NCBI RefSeq assembly: GCF_008123425.1
Contig: NZ_VSSS01000050.1
Coordinates: 62,001 to 126,000, forward strand
Source of the DNA: Bradyrhizobium rifense
GTDB lineage: Bacteria > Pseudomonadota > Alphaproteobacteria > Rhizobiales > Xanthobacteraceae
Direction of reading: 5' to 3'
Length of the DNA stretch: 64,000 bases
Under the pieces are notes generated by a model that ran no database searches, was not told the origin of the DNA, and saw nothing but the letters and a program-made list of their open reading frames with translations. Positions 1 through 8,720 of this stretch are shown piece after piece. Made by a program: the position numbers and the translations under genes. How positions within the stretch are numbered: position 1 is the first letter of the stretch; the number at the start of each line of letters is the position of its first letter.

Positions 1-125
1 TCAACGCGGTGCCCACGGGCGGCAAGGTGATCGAGCGGATCGCGCCGCTCTTGGGCATCGAGCCCCGCTTCGATTTGCCGCCTGCGGACCGCCTTATTCT
101 TGCAGCATCCAGGACAACCCAGTAA
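1..125 (+). CDS. ftsI: Peptidoglycan D,D-transpeptidase FtsI (PBP3), 3' end only
   Basis: Only the last 40 codons are present; the first whole codon is at base 3 and the TAA stop is at 123-125. The peptide begins NAVPTGGKVIERIAPLLGI and continues with EPRFDLP. I recognise this as the C-terminal tail of rhizobial FtsI, the septal transpeptidase that crosslinks new peptidoglycan at the division site. The position directly upstream of murE is the usual place for ftsI in the dcw cluster. The catalytic domain lies outside the window, so the call rests on the tail sequence and gene order. Confidence 0.8.
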   Translation, partial: NAVPTGGKVIERIAPLLGIEPRFDLPPADRLILAASRTTQ

Positions 126-208
126 TCAACTGGGGTGGCCATCGCCGGTGCTGATTCGGCTTTTCCTGACGATTCGGCTTTCCGGCGCGGCATGTCGACT
201 GGAAGACC

Positions 209-1681
209 ATGAAGCTGCGTGAACTCTTGGGTCAGGATGTCCTGGGCAACGATGCCGCGATCGAGCCCGCCGTCGCGGCGCTCGATGTGAGCGGCGTTGC
301 GCTCGACAGCCGCGTGGTCAAGCCCGGCGATCTCTTCTTCGCGCTCGCCGGCAGCAAGACCGACGGCGTGCGCTTCATCGATGCTGCGATTGCGGCCGGC
401 GCCGTGGCCGTGGTCGGCGATCATGCGCCTGATGGCTGCAAGGTGCCGTTCATCTCTGTCGCCAATCCGCGCCGCGCACTGGCGCTGGCTGCAGCAAGAT
501 TCTTCCCGGCTCAGCCCGCGACCATTGCCGCGGTGACGGGAACCAGTGGCAAGACTTCGGTTGCGGCGTTCACGCGCCAGATCTGGGAGCGGCTGGGGCA
601 TGCCTCGGCCAGCATCGGCACCATCGGCCTCGTCTCGCCGAAACGCACCGTCTACGGTTCGCTGACGACACCGGATCCGATCGCACTGCATCGGCAGCTC
701 GATGAGATCGCGCGCGAGGGTGTGACGCATCTCGCGTTCGAAGCGTCGTCGCACGGCCTCGATCAATATCGCCTCGACGGCGTGCGCGTCTCCGCCGGAG
801 GCTTCACCAATCTCTCGCGCGACCATATGGATTACCATCCGACCGTCGCACATTATCTCGCAGCAAAACTCAGGCTGTTTCGCGAGCTCGTGCAGCCCGG
901 CGGCGCCGCAGCGATCTCGGCCGATCATGATTGCTCGGCGGAAGCGATCGACGCCGCGACGATACGCGGTCTGTGCGTGATGGCGGTCGGCCGTCACGGC
1001 GACGGGGCAGGCGAGGGCATTCGTCTCGCCGATGTCGAGGTCGAGGGCTTCTCGCAAAAGCTTGCACTTGAACATCGCGGCAAGCGTTATGTGGTCCGGC
1101 TGCCGCTGGCCGGCGAATTCCAGATCGAGAACGCGCTGGTCTCGGCCGGTCTTGCCATCGGCACCGGCAGCGATGCGGCCAATGTGTTTGCGAGCCTCGA
1201 ACATCTCGAAGGCGCCAAGGGCCGGCTCGAGCGCGTCGGCGAACGCAACGGCGCGCCGATCTTTGTCGACTATGCGCACAAGCCCGATGCGCTGGCGAAG
1301 GCGTTGCAGGCGCTGCGGCCTTACGCCAAACGAAGACTGGTCGTGGTGTTCGGCGCCGGCGGCGATCGCGACGCCGGCAAGCGGCCGATTATGGGCGAGA
1401 TCGCGGCTGAGAATGCCGATCGCATCATCATCACCGACGACAATCCGCGCAGCGAGAAGCCGGAAGCCATTCGCGCCGCGATCCTCGCCACCGCCAAGGG
1501 CGCGCGCGAAATCGGCGACCGCGCGGCCGCGATCCGCGCCGCGATCGAAGAGCTGGAAGATGGCGATGCGCTGCTCGTCGCCGGCAAGGGCCACGAGACC
1601 GGGCAGATCGTCGGAGGCGAGGTCCTGCCGTTCAGTGATCACGAGGCGGTTGCCGCCGCATTAGCATCGAGGGTCGCATGA
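209..1681 (+). CDS. murE: UDP-MurNAc-L-Ala-D-Glu:meso-diaminopimelate ligase MurE
   Basis: This cytoplasmic Mur ligase adds meso-diaminopimelate to UDP-MurNAc-dipeptide using ATP. The 490-residue product has the N-terminal UDP-binding domain, the ATP loop GTSGKTS (about residues 111-117), a central domain with HMDYH near 210, and a C-terminal ligase domain with DNPR at 411-414. DNPR is the signature for meso-DAP rather than lysine specificity. The ATG at 209 has GGAAG just upstream. The gene ends in an ATGA overlap with murF, which implies translational coupling. The 83 bases before it hold only a short direct repeat (GATTCGGCTTT). Length is normal for the family. Confidence 0.97.
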   Translation: MKLRELLGQDVLGNDAAIEPAVAALDVSGVALDSRVVKPGDLFFALAGSKTDGVRFIDAAIAAGAVAVVGDHAPDGCKVPFISVANPRRALALAAARFFPAQPATIAAVTGTSGKTSVAAFTRQIWERLGHASASIGTIGLVSPKRTVYGSLTTPDPIALHRQLDEIAREGVTHLAFEASSHGLDQYRLDGVRVSAGGFTNLSRDHMDYHPTVAHYLAAKLRLFRELVQPGGAAAISADHDCSAEAIDAATIRGLCVMAVGRHGDGAGEGIRLADVEVEGFSQKLALEHRGKRYVVRLPLAGEFQIENALVSAGLAIGTGSDAANVFASLEHLEGAKGRLERVGERNGAPIFVDYAHKPDALAKALQALRPYAKRRLVVVFGAGGDRDAGKRPIMGEIAAENADRIIITDDNPRSEKPEAIRAAILATAKGAREIGDRAAAIRAAIEELEDGDALLVAGKGHETGQIVGGEVLPFSDHEAVAAALASRVA

Positions 1682-3057
1682 GCGGGCCACTATGGACGGT
1701 TGCCGAGGTGGCGCGTGCGCTTGGCGCGACAGGATCTTTTCCGAACACGCCCATCGACTTCGTCACCCAGGACAGCCGCCTGGTGAAGCCGGGCAGCCTG
1801 TTCGTGGCGTTGAGCGGCACGCCGAGCGGCGGCTTCATCTCAGCCTTCGCCAGCGCGCGCGACGGCTGGGAGTTCGCGGACAAGGCGGAGGCTTCAGGCG
1901 CGGTCGCGATGATCGTGCCGCATGAGATCGCGGGCGTTGGCATTCCGCAGATCGTCGTGAAGGACACGCTGATCGACGGCCTCTGGGGCCTCGCCCGCGC
2001 CGCACGCGCGCGCTTCAACGGCCCGGTGATCGGGCTGACCGGCAGTGCCGGCAAGACCAGCACCAAGGAATTCATTGCGGCCTATCCCAACGCCTATGCG
2101 AGCCCGTCGAGCTTCAACAATTTCTGGGGCGTGCCGCTGACGCTGTGCAACGCCCGGCCCGATGCCAGCCTCTGGGTCGTCGAGATGGGCATGAATCAGA
2201 CGGGTGAGATTGCGCGGCTCAGTGAATTGACGCGGCCGACCGTCGCGCTCGTCGTCAACGTCCAACCAGTGCATCTGGAAAAGCTCGGCTCGCTCGACGC
2301 CATCCGCCGCGAGAAGGTGTCGATCGCGCTCGGCCTGCCGCAAGACGGCGTGCTGGTGCTGCCGGCCGGGCTCAAGGCGTCCGACTGGAAGGGTAAGGTG
2401 GTGCGCTTCGGCGAGAAGGCCGGGGTGCACGAGGTGACGCACGCCCCGCATGGCGATAGCTGGCAGGTCGTGGCCGCAATCGGCAAGAAGGAGATCGCCT
2501 TCAGCCTCACGCCGGGTGCACCGCACCGCGTGCAGAACGCGCTCGCCGCGCTCGCCTCGGTTCACGCCGCGCATCTCGATGTCGCGACGCTCGCGATCAA
2601 GCTCGACCGCGTCGGCATCATGACCGGCCGCGGCGTGGAGCAGGCCGTCGGCGGCGTCACCGTGATCGACGACAGCTTTAACGGCAATCCGGCGAGTGTC
2701 GCTGCTGCGCTGCAAAGCCTGCAGGCGCGCAACATGACGGGTGGCCGCCGCATTGCCGTGCTCGGCGATATGCTGGAACTGGGCGACGACGCACCAAGCT
2801 ACCACACCGCGCTGACCACGCATCTCGACGGCATCGACGGCATCTATTGCGTCGGGCCATTGATGCGGCATCTCTATGACGCGCTTCCCGCCGGCAAAGG
2901 GCTCGGCTGGCATGACGATCCCGCCACGCTGAAGCCGGGCGAGGTCGCGGGCCTGCTGAAGGCAGGCGATGTCGTGGTTGTCAAGGGCAGCAAGAAGATG
3001 TTCTGGGTCAACAAGTTTGTGCCGGGGCTAGTGGCCGCCTTGCAGGCAAAGGCGTAA
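1678..3057 (+). CDS. murF: UDP-MurNAc-tripeptide:D-alanyl-D-alanine ligase MurF
   Basis: MurF adds the D-Ala-D-Ala dipeptide (made by Ddl) to UDP-MurNAc-tripeptide, completing the cytoplasmic pentapeptide precursor. The 459-residue protein has the Mur ligase fold with ATP loop GSAGKTSTKE starting at residue 122, and the family segments VVEMGMNQTGEI and VIDDSFNGNP. Its ATG overlaps the murE stop by four bases (ATGA). A 163-base gap separates it from mraY; I see no gene there. Length and motif order are typical. Confidence 0.97.
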   Translation: MSGPLWTVAEVARALGATGSFPNTPIDFVTQDSRLVKPGSLFVALSGTPSGGFISAFASARDGWEFADKAEASGAVAMIVPHEIAGVGIPQIVVKDTLIDGLWGLARAARARFNGPVIGLTGSAGKTSTKEFIAAYPNAYASPSSFNNFWGVPLTLCNARPDASLWVVEMGMNQTGEIARLSELTRPTVALVVNVQPVHLEKLGSLDAIRREKVSIALGLPQDGVLVLPAGLKASDWKGKVVRFGEKAGVHEVTHAPHGDSWQVVAAIGKKEIAFSLTPGAPHRVQNALAALASVHAAHLDVATLAIKLDRVGIMTGRGVEQAVGGVTVIDDSFNGNPASVAAALQSLQARNMTGGRRIAVLGDMLELGDDAPSYHTALTTHLDGIDGIYCVGPLMRHLYDALPAGKGLGWHDDPATLKPGEVAGLLKAGDVVVVKGSKKMFWVNKFVPGLVAALQAKA

Positions 3058-3220
3058 ACTGCTTGGAAGGCGCTGTTCCCGAATCCCACCCTTTGTGGCG
3101 CGCCGCCGTCCGGTTTCTTTGAGGTCGCCCGACCCCATGATGAAGACCAGCGAATGCGCGTGACACACGTTGAGGCCAAAGGCGAAGGCCGCGTGCGAAA
3201 GGCGCCATAGGACCGACTGA

Positions 3221-4324
3221 ATGTTTTACTGGCTGATCGAGCTTTCCAATACATTTCCGGGCTTCGGTGCAGTGCGCACCGTTCTGAACGTCTTCCGCTA
3301 CATCACATTCCGCACCGGCGGCGCCGTCGTCACCGGCGCGCTGTTCGTGTTCCTGTTCGGGCCCTGGATCATCGATCATCTGCGCATCCGCCAGGGCAAG
3401 GGCCAGCCGATCCGCACCGACGGTCCGCAATCGCATCTGGCCAAGAAGGGCACGCCCACCATGGGCGGGCTGATGATCCTGTCCGGCCTCACGGTCGGGA
3501 CGGTGCTGTGGGCCAACCCGCTCAATCCCTATGTCTGGATCGTGCTGGCGGTGACGCTCGGCTTCGGCTTCGTCGGCTTCTACGACGACTACCTCAAGGT
3601 GACCAAGCAGACCACGAGCGGATTCGGCGGCAAGCTGCGCCTGCTGATCGAGGCGATCATCGCACTGGTCGCGTGCTATGCGCTGGTGCGGCTGAACCGC
3701 GATCCTGCGTCGACCGCGCTGACGATTCCCTTCCTGAAGGACACCGTGCTGCATTTCGGCTGGTTCTTCGTCGTGTTCGGCGCCTTCGTCATCGTCGGCG
3801 CCGGCAATGCGGTGAATCTCACCGACGGTCTCGACGGCCTCGCCATCGTGCCCGTGATGATCGCGACCGCGAGCTTTGCGATGATCGCCTATCTCGCCGG
3901 CAACGCGGTGTTCGCCGACTACCTCCAGATCAAATATGTCGCCGGCACCGGCGAGCTTGCGGTGCTCTGCGGCGCGCTGCTGGGCGCAGGCCTCGGCTTC
4001 CTCTGGTTCAACGCGCCGCCGGCCTCGATCTTCATGGGCGACACCGGCTCGCTCGCGCTCGGCGGCATGCTGGGGGCGATCGCGGTCGCGGTGAAGCACG
4101 AGATCGTGCTCGCGGTGATCGGCGGCCTGTTCGTGCTGGAGGCGGTCTCCGTCATCGTGCAGGTGGTGTCGTTCAAGCTCACGGGCAAGCGCATCTTCCG
4201 GATGGCGCCGATCCACCACCATTTCGAGCAGCTCGGCTGGACCGAGCCGCAGATCGTGATCCGCTTCTGGATCATCTCGGTGATGCTGGCGCTCGCCGGC
4301 CTCTCCACGCTGAAGCTGCGTTGA
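3221..4324 (+). CDS. mraY: Phospho-MurNAc-pentapeptide transferase MraY
   Basis: MraY is the integral membrane enzyme that moves phospho-MurNAc-pentapeptide onto undecaprenyl phosphate, giving lipid I. The 367-residue sequence is mostly transmembrane helices. It contains the cytoplasmic loop motifs GTPTMGGLMIL (about residues 80-90), FYDDYLK, NAVNLTDGLDGLA with the catalytic aspartates, FMGDTGSLALGG, and the MAPIHHHFE histidine loop near the C-terminus. These define the family unambiguously. It sits between murF and murD and ends 10 bases before murD. Confidence 0.98.
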   Translation: MFYWLIELSNTFPGFGAVRTVLNVFRYITFRTGGAVVTGALFVFLFGPWIIDHLRIRQGKGQPIRTDGPQSHLAKKGTPTMGGLMILSGLTVGTVLWANPLNPYVWIVLAVTLGFGFVGFYDDYLKVTKQTTSGFGGKLRLLIEAIIALVACYALVRLNRDPASTALTIPFLKDTVLHFGWFFVVFGAFVIVGAGNAVNLTDGLDGLAIVPVMIATASFAMIAYLAGNAVFADYLQIKYVAGTGELAVLCGALLGAGLGFLWFNAPPASIFMGDTGSLALGGMLGAIAVAVKHEIVLAVIGGLFVLEAVSVIVQVVSFKLTGKRIFRMAPIHHHFEQLGWTEPQIVIRFWIISVMLALAGLSTLKLR

Positions 4325-4334
4325 TGGTACCACG

Positions 4335-5732
4335 ATGATCCCGGTTACATCCTTCGCCGGCAAGACGGTCGCGGTGTTCGGCCTCGGCGGCTCGGGGCTC
4401 GCCTCCTGCCACGCGTTGAAGGCCGGCGGCGCCGAGGTGATCGCCGCCGACGACAATGCCGAGAACGTCGCCAAGGCGGCGCAGGCCGGTTTCGTCACCG
4501 CAGATTTGCGCAACGTCTCCTGGGGCAATTTCGCAGCGCTCGTGCTCGCGCCCGGCGTGCCGCTGACGCATCCCGTGCCGCACTGGAGCGTGCTGAAAGC
4601 GCGCGAGGTGGGCTGCGAGGTGATCGGCGACATCGAGCTGTTCTGCCGCGAGCGCCGACGGCACGCGCCGAACGCGCCGTTCATTGCGATCACCGGCACC
4701 AATGGCAAGTCGACCACGACGGCGCTGATCGCGCATCTGACGAAGGTTGCCGGCTACGATACCCAGATGGGCGGCAATATCGGCACCGCGATCCTGTCGC
4801 TGGAGCCGCCGCGCACGGGCCGCGTCCACGTCATCGAGATGTCGTCCTACCAGATCGACCTCACGCCCTCGCTCGATCCCTCTGTCGGCATTCTGCTCAA
4901 TGTCAGCGAGGATCACATCGATCGTCACGGCACCATCGAACATTACGCTGCGGTGAAGGAGCGCCTGGTTGCATGCGTGCAGGCAGGCGGCACCTCGATC
5001 GTCGGCGTCGATGACGGCTATTGCCGCGACATCGCCGATCGGCTCGACCGCGCCGGCAAGAACGTGGTGCGGATCTCCGTCAGGAATCCGCTGGCGAGCG
5101 GCATTCATATCGAGCACGGCACCATCGTGCGCACCTCGGGCGGTGCCCGCAGCGAGATCGCAAAACTCGGCGGCATCGGTTCGCTGCGTGGCCTGCACAA
5201 CGCGCAGAACGCAGCCTGCGCCGCCGCTGCCACGCTTGCGATGGGCATCAGCCTGGACGTGCTGCAGAACGGCCTGCGCAGCTTTCCGGGCCTTGCGCAT
5301 CGCATGGAGCAGGTCGGCCGTCGCGGCAATGTGCTGTTCGTCAACGATTCCAAGGGCACCAACGCCGACGCCACCGCGCATGCACTGTCGTCCTTTGGCG
5401 ACATTTTCTGGATCGCCGGCGGCAAGCCGAAAGCGGGCGGCATCACCAGCTTGACCTCCTTCTTCCCGCGCATCCGCAAGGCCTATCTGATCGGCGAAGC
5501 CGCGCAGGAATTTTCCGGCACGCTTGGCACGGTCGCGCACGAGATCAGCCAGACGCTCGATGTGGCCGTCGAACACGCCGCGCGCGACGCGGAAGCGTCC
5601 GGCCTTACCGACGCGGTCGTTCTGCTGTCGCCGGCCTGTGCCTCCTTCGACCAGTACCGCAACTTCGAAATTCGCGGCACAAAGTTCCGCGAGCTGGTGC
5701 AGGCGCTGCCGGGTGTGAAACCGGTGGTGTGA
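4335..5732 (+). CDS. murD: UDP-MurNAc-L-alanine:D-glutamate ligase MurD
   Basis: MurD adds D-glutamate to UDP-MurNAc-L-Ala in the cytoplasm. The 465-residue protein has an N-terminal Rossmann-like UDP-binding domain (VFGLGGSGLASC), the ATP loop GTNGKST at 121-127, the central motif NVSEDHIDRH and the C-terminal NDSKGTNADAT segment. Size is normal. It follows mraY by 10 bases, so co-transcription is very likely. The stop lies only two bases before the ATG of the small unknown gene that follows. Confidence 0.97.
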   Translation: MIPVTSFAGKTVAVFGLGGSGLASCHALKAGGAEVIAADDNAENVAKAAQAGFVTADLRNVSWGNFAALVLAPGVPLTHPVPHWSVLKAREVGCEVIGDIELFCRERRRHAPNAPFIAITGTNGKSTTTALIAHLTKVAGYDTQMGGNIGTAILSLEPPRTGRVHVIEMSSYQIDLTPSLDPSVGILLNVSEDHIDRHGTIEHYAAVKERLVACVQAGGTSIVGVDDGYCRDIADRLDRAGKNVVRISVRNPLASGIHIEHGTIVRTSGGARSEIAKLGGIGSLRGLHNAQNAACAAAATLAMGISLDVLQNGLRSFPGLAHRMEQVGRRGNVLFVNDSKGTNADATAHALSSFGDIFWIAGGKPKAGGITSLTSFFPRIRKAYLIGEAAQEFSGTLGTVAHEISQTLDVAVEHAARDAEASGLTDAVVLLSPACASFDQYRNFEIRGTKFRELVQALPGVKPVV

Positions 5733-5734
5733 GG

Positions 5735-6130
5735 ATGTCGCGGCGACGCTGGATCGGAATTGTCGTCGCTCTTGCTGTCCCGGTCGGTTTCCTCTGTGTT
5801 GTCCTCATTGACAACGTTATGCACGAATTCGGCGCGTGCCGCGTCGTTCGACAGCGGGCGTTCGCCTCCCCAAGCGGCAGTCAGTTGGTTGTCGTGGTCT
5901 GGAAGACGTGCGGGGCGACAGTGCCCGACAGCACGCAAGCCAGCATCGTGGCGCGCGGTCGGACGTTCTCACCCGAGAGCACGCCGACCTTTGTCAGCGT
6001 GCGCGGGCATCTTGATGTTGTTGTTGCCTGGAACAGCGAGCGGGCGGTCAGGATCGGCTTCATTCCCGAGGCAGCGCAGATCGATAAGCGCGATCAGCGC
6101 GCGGGGGATATCACGATCAACTACGAATAG
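5735..6130 (+). CDS. Small single-pass membrane protein of unknown function
   Basis: I do not recognise a specific family. The 131-residue product starts MSRRRWIGIVVALAVPVGFL, a positively charged end followed by one hydrophobic helix (about residues 6-24), so it is probably anchored in the inner membrane with the rest in the periplasm. The soluble part is about 100 residues, beta-rich in appearance, with two cysteines near residues 34 and 59 that might form a disulfide. The ATG lies two bases after the murD stop and the gene ends 101 bases before ftsW, so it appears to be part of the dcw operon. murD and ftsW are normally adjacent, so this is an extra gene. Start choice rests on the close spacing and the hydrophobic N-terminus. 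Confidence 0.6.
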   Translation: MSRRRWIGIVVALAVPVGFLCVVLIDNVMHEFGACRVVRQRAFASPSGSQLVVVVWKTCGATVPDSTQASIVARGRTFSPESTPTFVSVRGHLDVVVAWNSERAVRIGFIPEAAQIDKRDQRAGDITINYE

Positions 6131-6168
6131 GGCCGCCGGTGGATCTATCGCCAAGGATATCGATTCCC

Positions 6169-6185
6169 TTAACCCTGCGGTAACC
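6169..6185 (+). promoter_or_regulatory. Candidate CtrA-like box upstream of ftsW
   Basis: TTAACC at 6169-6174 is repeated as GTAACC at 6180-6185, an 11-base period. The CtrA cell-cycle regulator of alphaproteobacteria binds TTAA-N7-TTAA, which has the same period, so this is a one-mismatch candidate. It lies 47 bases before the ftsW ATG. Binding is inferred, not shown. Confidence 0.35.
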
Positions 6186-6231
6186 AACCTCGGCGACCAA
6201 TGAACGGACCTCTGTCCGAAAGCGGCCGCCC

Positions 6232-7383
6232 ATGCTCTCCCGTGAAGATCGCACCCCCTTTACCGAGTGGTGGTGGACCGTCGACAAGCCGCTGCTCGGC
6301 GCGATCCTGGTGCTGATGCTGACCGGCGTCATCCTGTCGCTTGCGGCGAGCCCGCCGGTCGCGACCCGCATCGGGCTCGATCCCTTCCACTTCTTCAGCC
6401 GCCACGTGATGTTCCTGGCGCCGTCCTTCATGGTGCTGGTCGGCGTCTCCTTCCTGTCGCCGCGCTCGATCCGCCGCTCGGCTCTGATCATCTTTACCGT
6501 CAGCATTATCCTGATCGTGGTGACGCTCGCCATCGGCCCCGAGGTCAAGGGCTCGCGGCGCTGGATCACGCTGCTCGGCGTCAACATTCAGGCCTCCGAA
6601 ATCGCAAAGCCCTCGTTCGTCGTCATCGCTGCCTGGCTGTTCGCGGAATCGACCAAGCGGCCGGAGATGCCCGCGACCTCGATGGCGCTGGTGCTGCTGA
6701 TGATGCTGGTCTCTCTGCTGGTGATGGAGCCGGACTTCGGCCAGACCATGCTGATCCTGATGGTGTGGGGCTCGCTTTTCTTCATCGCAGGCATGCGCAT
6801 GATCTGGGTGTTCGGTCTCGCCGGCATCGGCGCGGCCGGCCTGTTCAGCGCTTATCTTTTTGTTCCCCACGTTGCCGGACGCATCAAGCGCTTCATGAAT
6901 CCGGCCTCCGGCGACACTTTTCAGGTCGATACTGCGATGGAGGCCTTCTACAACGGTGGCTGGTTTGGCCTCGGACCGGGCGAGGGCATCGCAAAACGCA
7001 GCCTGCCGGACAGCCACACCGACTTCGTGTTCGCGGTCGCCGCCGAGGAGTTCGGCATCATCCTGTGCCTGGCGATGCTGACGCTGTTCGCCTTCGTCGT
7101 CATCCGCACGCTGTCGCGCGCCTATGCCAACGAGGACATGTTCTCGCGCTTTGCGGCCTCTGGCCTTGCGATCCTGTTCGGCGTGCAGGCCGCCATCAAC
7201 ATGTCGGTCAATCTCCAGCTTATCCCCGCCAAGGGCATGACGCTGCCGTTCATCTCCTATGGCGGCTCCTCGATCGTGTCGCTCTCCTATGGCGTCGGCA
7301 TGATGCTGGCCCTGACACGGCTGCGCCCGCGCACAGAGGTCGAGGCCAGCGGCCACGCCGAGGCGATGCGGAGTTACGCTTAG
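6232..7383 (+). CDS. ftsW: SEDS peptidoglycan glycosyltransferase FtsW
   Basis: FtsW polymerises lipid II at the division septum together with FtsI (its 3' end opens this window). The 383-residue protein is a ten-helix-type SEDS polytopic membrane protein. Diagnostic segments include KGSRRWITL after the fourth helix, EIAKPSFVV, MEPDFGQTM with the catalytic aspartate, and the C-terminal KGMTLPFISYGGSS signature. The context (murD upstream, murG downstream) favours FtsW over the elongation paralogue RodA. The ATG is preceded by a region with a CtrA-like direct repeat. Confidence 0.97.
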   Translation: MLSREDRTPFTEWWWTVDKPLLGAILVLMLTGVILSLAASPPVATRIGLDPFHFFSRHVMFLAPSFMVLVGVSFLSPRSIRRSALIIFTVSIILIVVTLAIGPEVKGSRRWITLLGVNIQASEIAKPSFVVIAAWLFAESTKRPEMPATSMALVLLMMLVSLLVMEPDFGQTMLILMVWGSLFFIAGMRMIWVFGLAGIGAAGLFSAYLFVPHVAGRIKRFMNPASGDTFQVDTAMEAFYNGGWFGLGPGEGIAKRSLPDSHTDFVFAVAAEEFGIILCLAMLTLFAFVVIRTLSRAYANEDMFSRFAASGLAILFGVQAAINMSVNLQLIPAKGMTLPFISYGGSSIVSLSYGVGMMLALTRLRPRTEVEASGHAEAMRSYA

Positions 7384-7386
7384 GCC

Positions 7387-7470
7387 GTCATTGCGATGAG
7401 CGAAGCGACGAAGCAATCCAGAGTGTCGCCGTGGAGGCAGTCTGAATTGTTTCGCTTTGCTCGCAATGAC
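7387..7470. repeat. Interspersed palindromic repeat, copy 1
   Basis: An imperfect inverted repeat of about 84 bases runs from GTCATTGCG to CGCAATGAC. Its arms carry AGCGAAGCGACGAAGCAATC on the left and GTTTCGCTTTGCTCGC on the right. A second copy with the same arms lies at 23001-23078. It fills the ftsW-murG gap, so the transcript probably carries a long hairpin there. The pattern resembles dispersed palindromic repeats I know from Bradyrhizobium genomes. Confidence 0.8.
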
Positions 7471-7497
7471 GAGAAAGACCTTGTAAAAGGCCTCTCC

Positions 7498-8598
7498 ATG
7501 GACAATTCCCCCTTGATTCTTCTCGCCGCGGGCGGCACCGGCGGCCATCTGTTTCCGGCCGAGGCGCTTGGCGTCGAGTTGATCCGGCGCGGCTTTCGCG
7601 TCCGCCTCGTCACCGATGAGCGCGCACTGCGCTATAGCGGGCTGTTCACCAAGGACATGATCGACGTCGTCGCGAGCGAGACCGCGCGCGGCCGCAATCC
7701 GCTTCAGCTCGCTTATGCCGGCCTCACGCTCGCCACCGGCACGCTCTCTGCGTATCGCCTGATCAAGCGATTGAAGCCCGCTGCCGTTATCGGCTTCGGC
7801 GGCTATCCGACATTGCCGCCACTGGTTGCGGCCAAGTTCGCGGGCGTGCCCGGCATCATCCACGACGCCAACGCGGTGCTCGGCCGCGCCAACCGGTTTC
7901 TGTCGAGCCGTGTTCGCGCCATCGCGACGTCGTTGCCGGGTGTGCTCGACCGCGATCCGGCGCTGGCAGCCAAGACCACAACGGTCGGCACGCCGATGCG
8001 GCCGGCGGTCCTCGCCGCTGCCGCCGTGCCATATGTCGCACCCGAAATGAATGGCCCGCTGCGCCTGCTCGTCGTCGGCGGCAGCCAGGGAGCGCGCATC
8101 ATGGCCGACATCGTGCCTGGCGCGATCGAGCGGCTCGAGCCCGCGCTGTGGGGCCGGCTCATCCTCACCCAGCAGGTCCGCGACGAGGACATGACCCGCG
8201 TGCGCGCTGTCTACGACAAGCTCAAGATCGAGGCCGAGCTCGCGCCGTTCTTCACGGATTTGCCGGCGCGGCTCGCCTCCAACCATCTGGTGGTGTCGCG
8301 CTCCGGCGCCGGCACGGTCGCCGAACTCGCCGCGATCGGCCGGCCCTCGATCCTGGTGCCGCTGCCGGGCGCGATCGACCAGGATCAGTTCGCCAATGCC
8401 GGCGTGCTGGCCAAGGTCGACGGCGCCATTCGCATCCCGCAGACCGAGTTCACCTCGGACCGTCTCGCCGCAGAGATCTCCGGTTTTGCGGCCGAGCCGA
8501 CGCGCCTTGGCGCCATGGCAGCCGCGGCGAAAGGGGCGGGCCGGCTCGATGCCGCCGAGCGGCTGGCCGATCTGGTGGTCAAAGTCGCGGGAATCTGA
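7498..8598 (+). CDS. murG: Lipid II synthase (GlcNAc transferase) MurG
   Basis: MurG transfers GlcNAc from UDP-GlcNAc to lipid I at the inner face of the membrane, giving lipid II. From the ATG at 7498 the product has 366 residues and begins with ILLAAGGTGGHLFPA, the N-terminal glycine-rich loop of the family. Further motifs are GFGGYPTLPP, IHDANAVLGRANR and, in the C-terminal domain, VVGGSQGARI and SRSGAGTVAEL (UDP-GlcNAc site). An in-frame start at 7396 would translate part of the palindromic repeat and is unlikely. Gene order ftsW-murG-murC is standard. Confidence 0.97.
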   Translation: MDNSPLILLAAGGTGGHLFPAEALGVELIRRGFRVRLVTDERALRYSGLFTKDMIDVVASETARGRNPLQLAYAGLTLATGTLSAYRLIKRLKPAAVIGFGGYPTLPPLVAAKFAGVPGIIHDANAVLGRANRFLSSRVRAIATSLPGVLDRDPALAAKTTTVGTPMRPAVLAAAAVPYVAPEMNGPLRLLVVGGSQGARIMADIVPGAIERLEPALWGRLILTQQVRDEDMTRVRAVYDKLKIEAELAPFFTDLPARLASNHLVVSRSGAGTVAELAAIGRPSILVPLPGAIDQDQFANAGVLAKVDGAIRIPQTEFTSDRLAAEISGFAAEPTRLGAMAAAAKGAGRLDAAERLADLVVKVAGI

Positions 8599-8720
8599 CG
8601 CGAAAAAGCCCTTGTCTTCGCCTTCTAAAGCGGGGCATCCAGTAAGAACGGCGCGGCTGATTTGGCCGTGACCTTTGCCAGATGCCGCCTGCGCAAGGCG
8701 GCGAGGTCAGGGAACAGAGC

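Noticed and set aside
3008..4717. 569-codon open frame on the minus strand across mraY
   Set aside because: Antisense of mraY and the start of murD; no domain.
6169..8286. 705-codon open frame on the minus strand across ftsW and murG
   Set aside because: Antisense of two essential genes, histidine- and arginine-rich, crosses an intergenic palindrome; a composition shadow.
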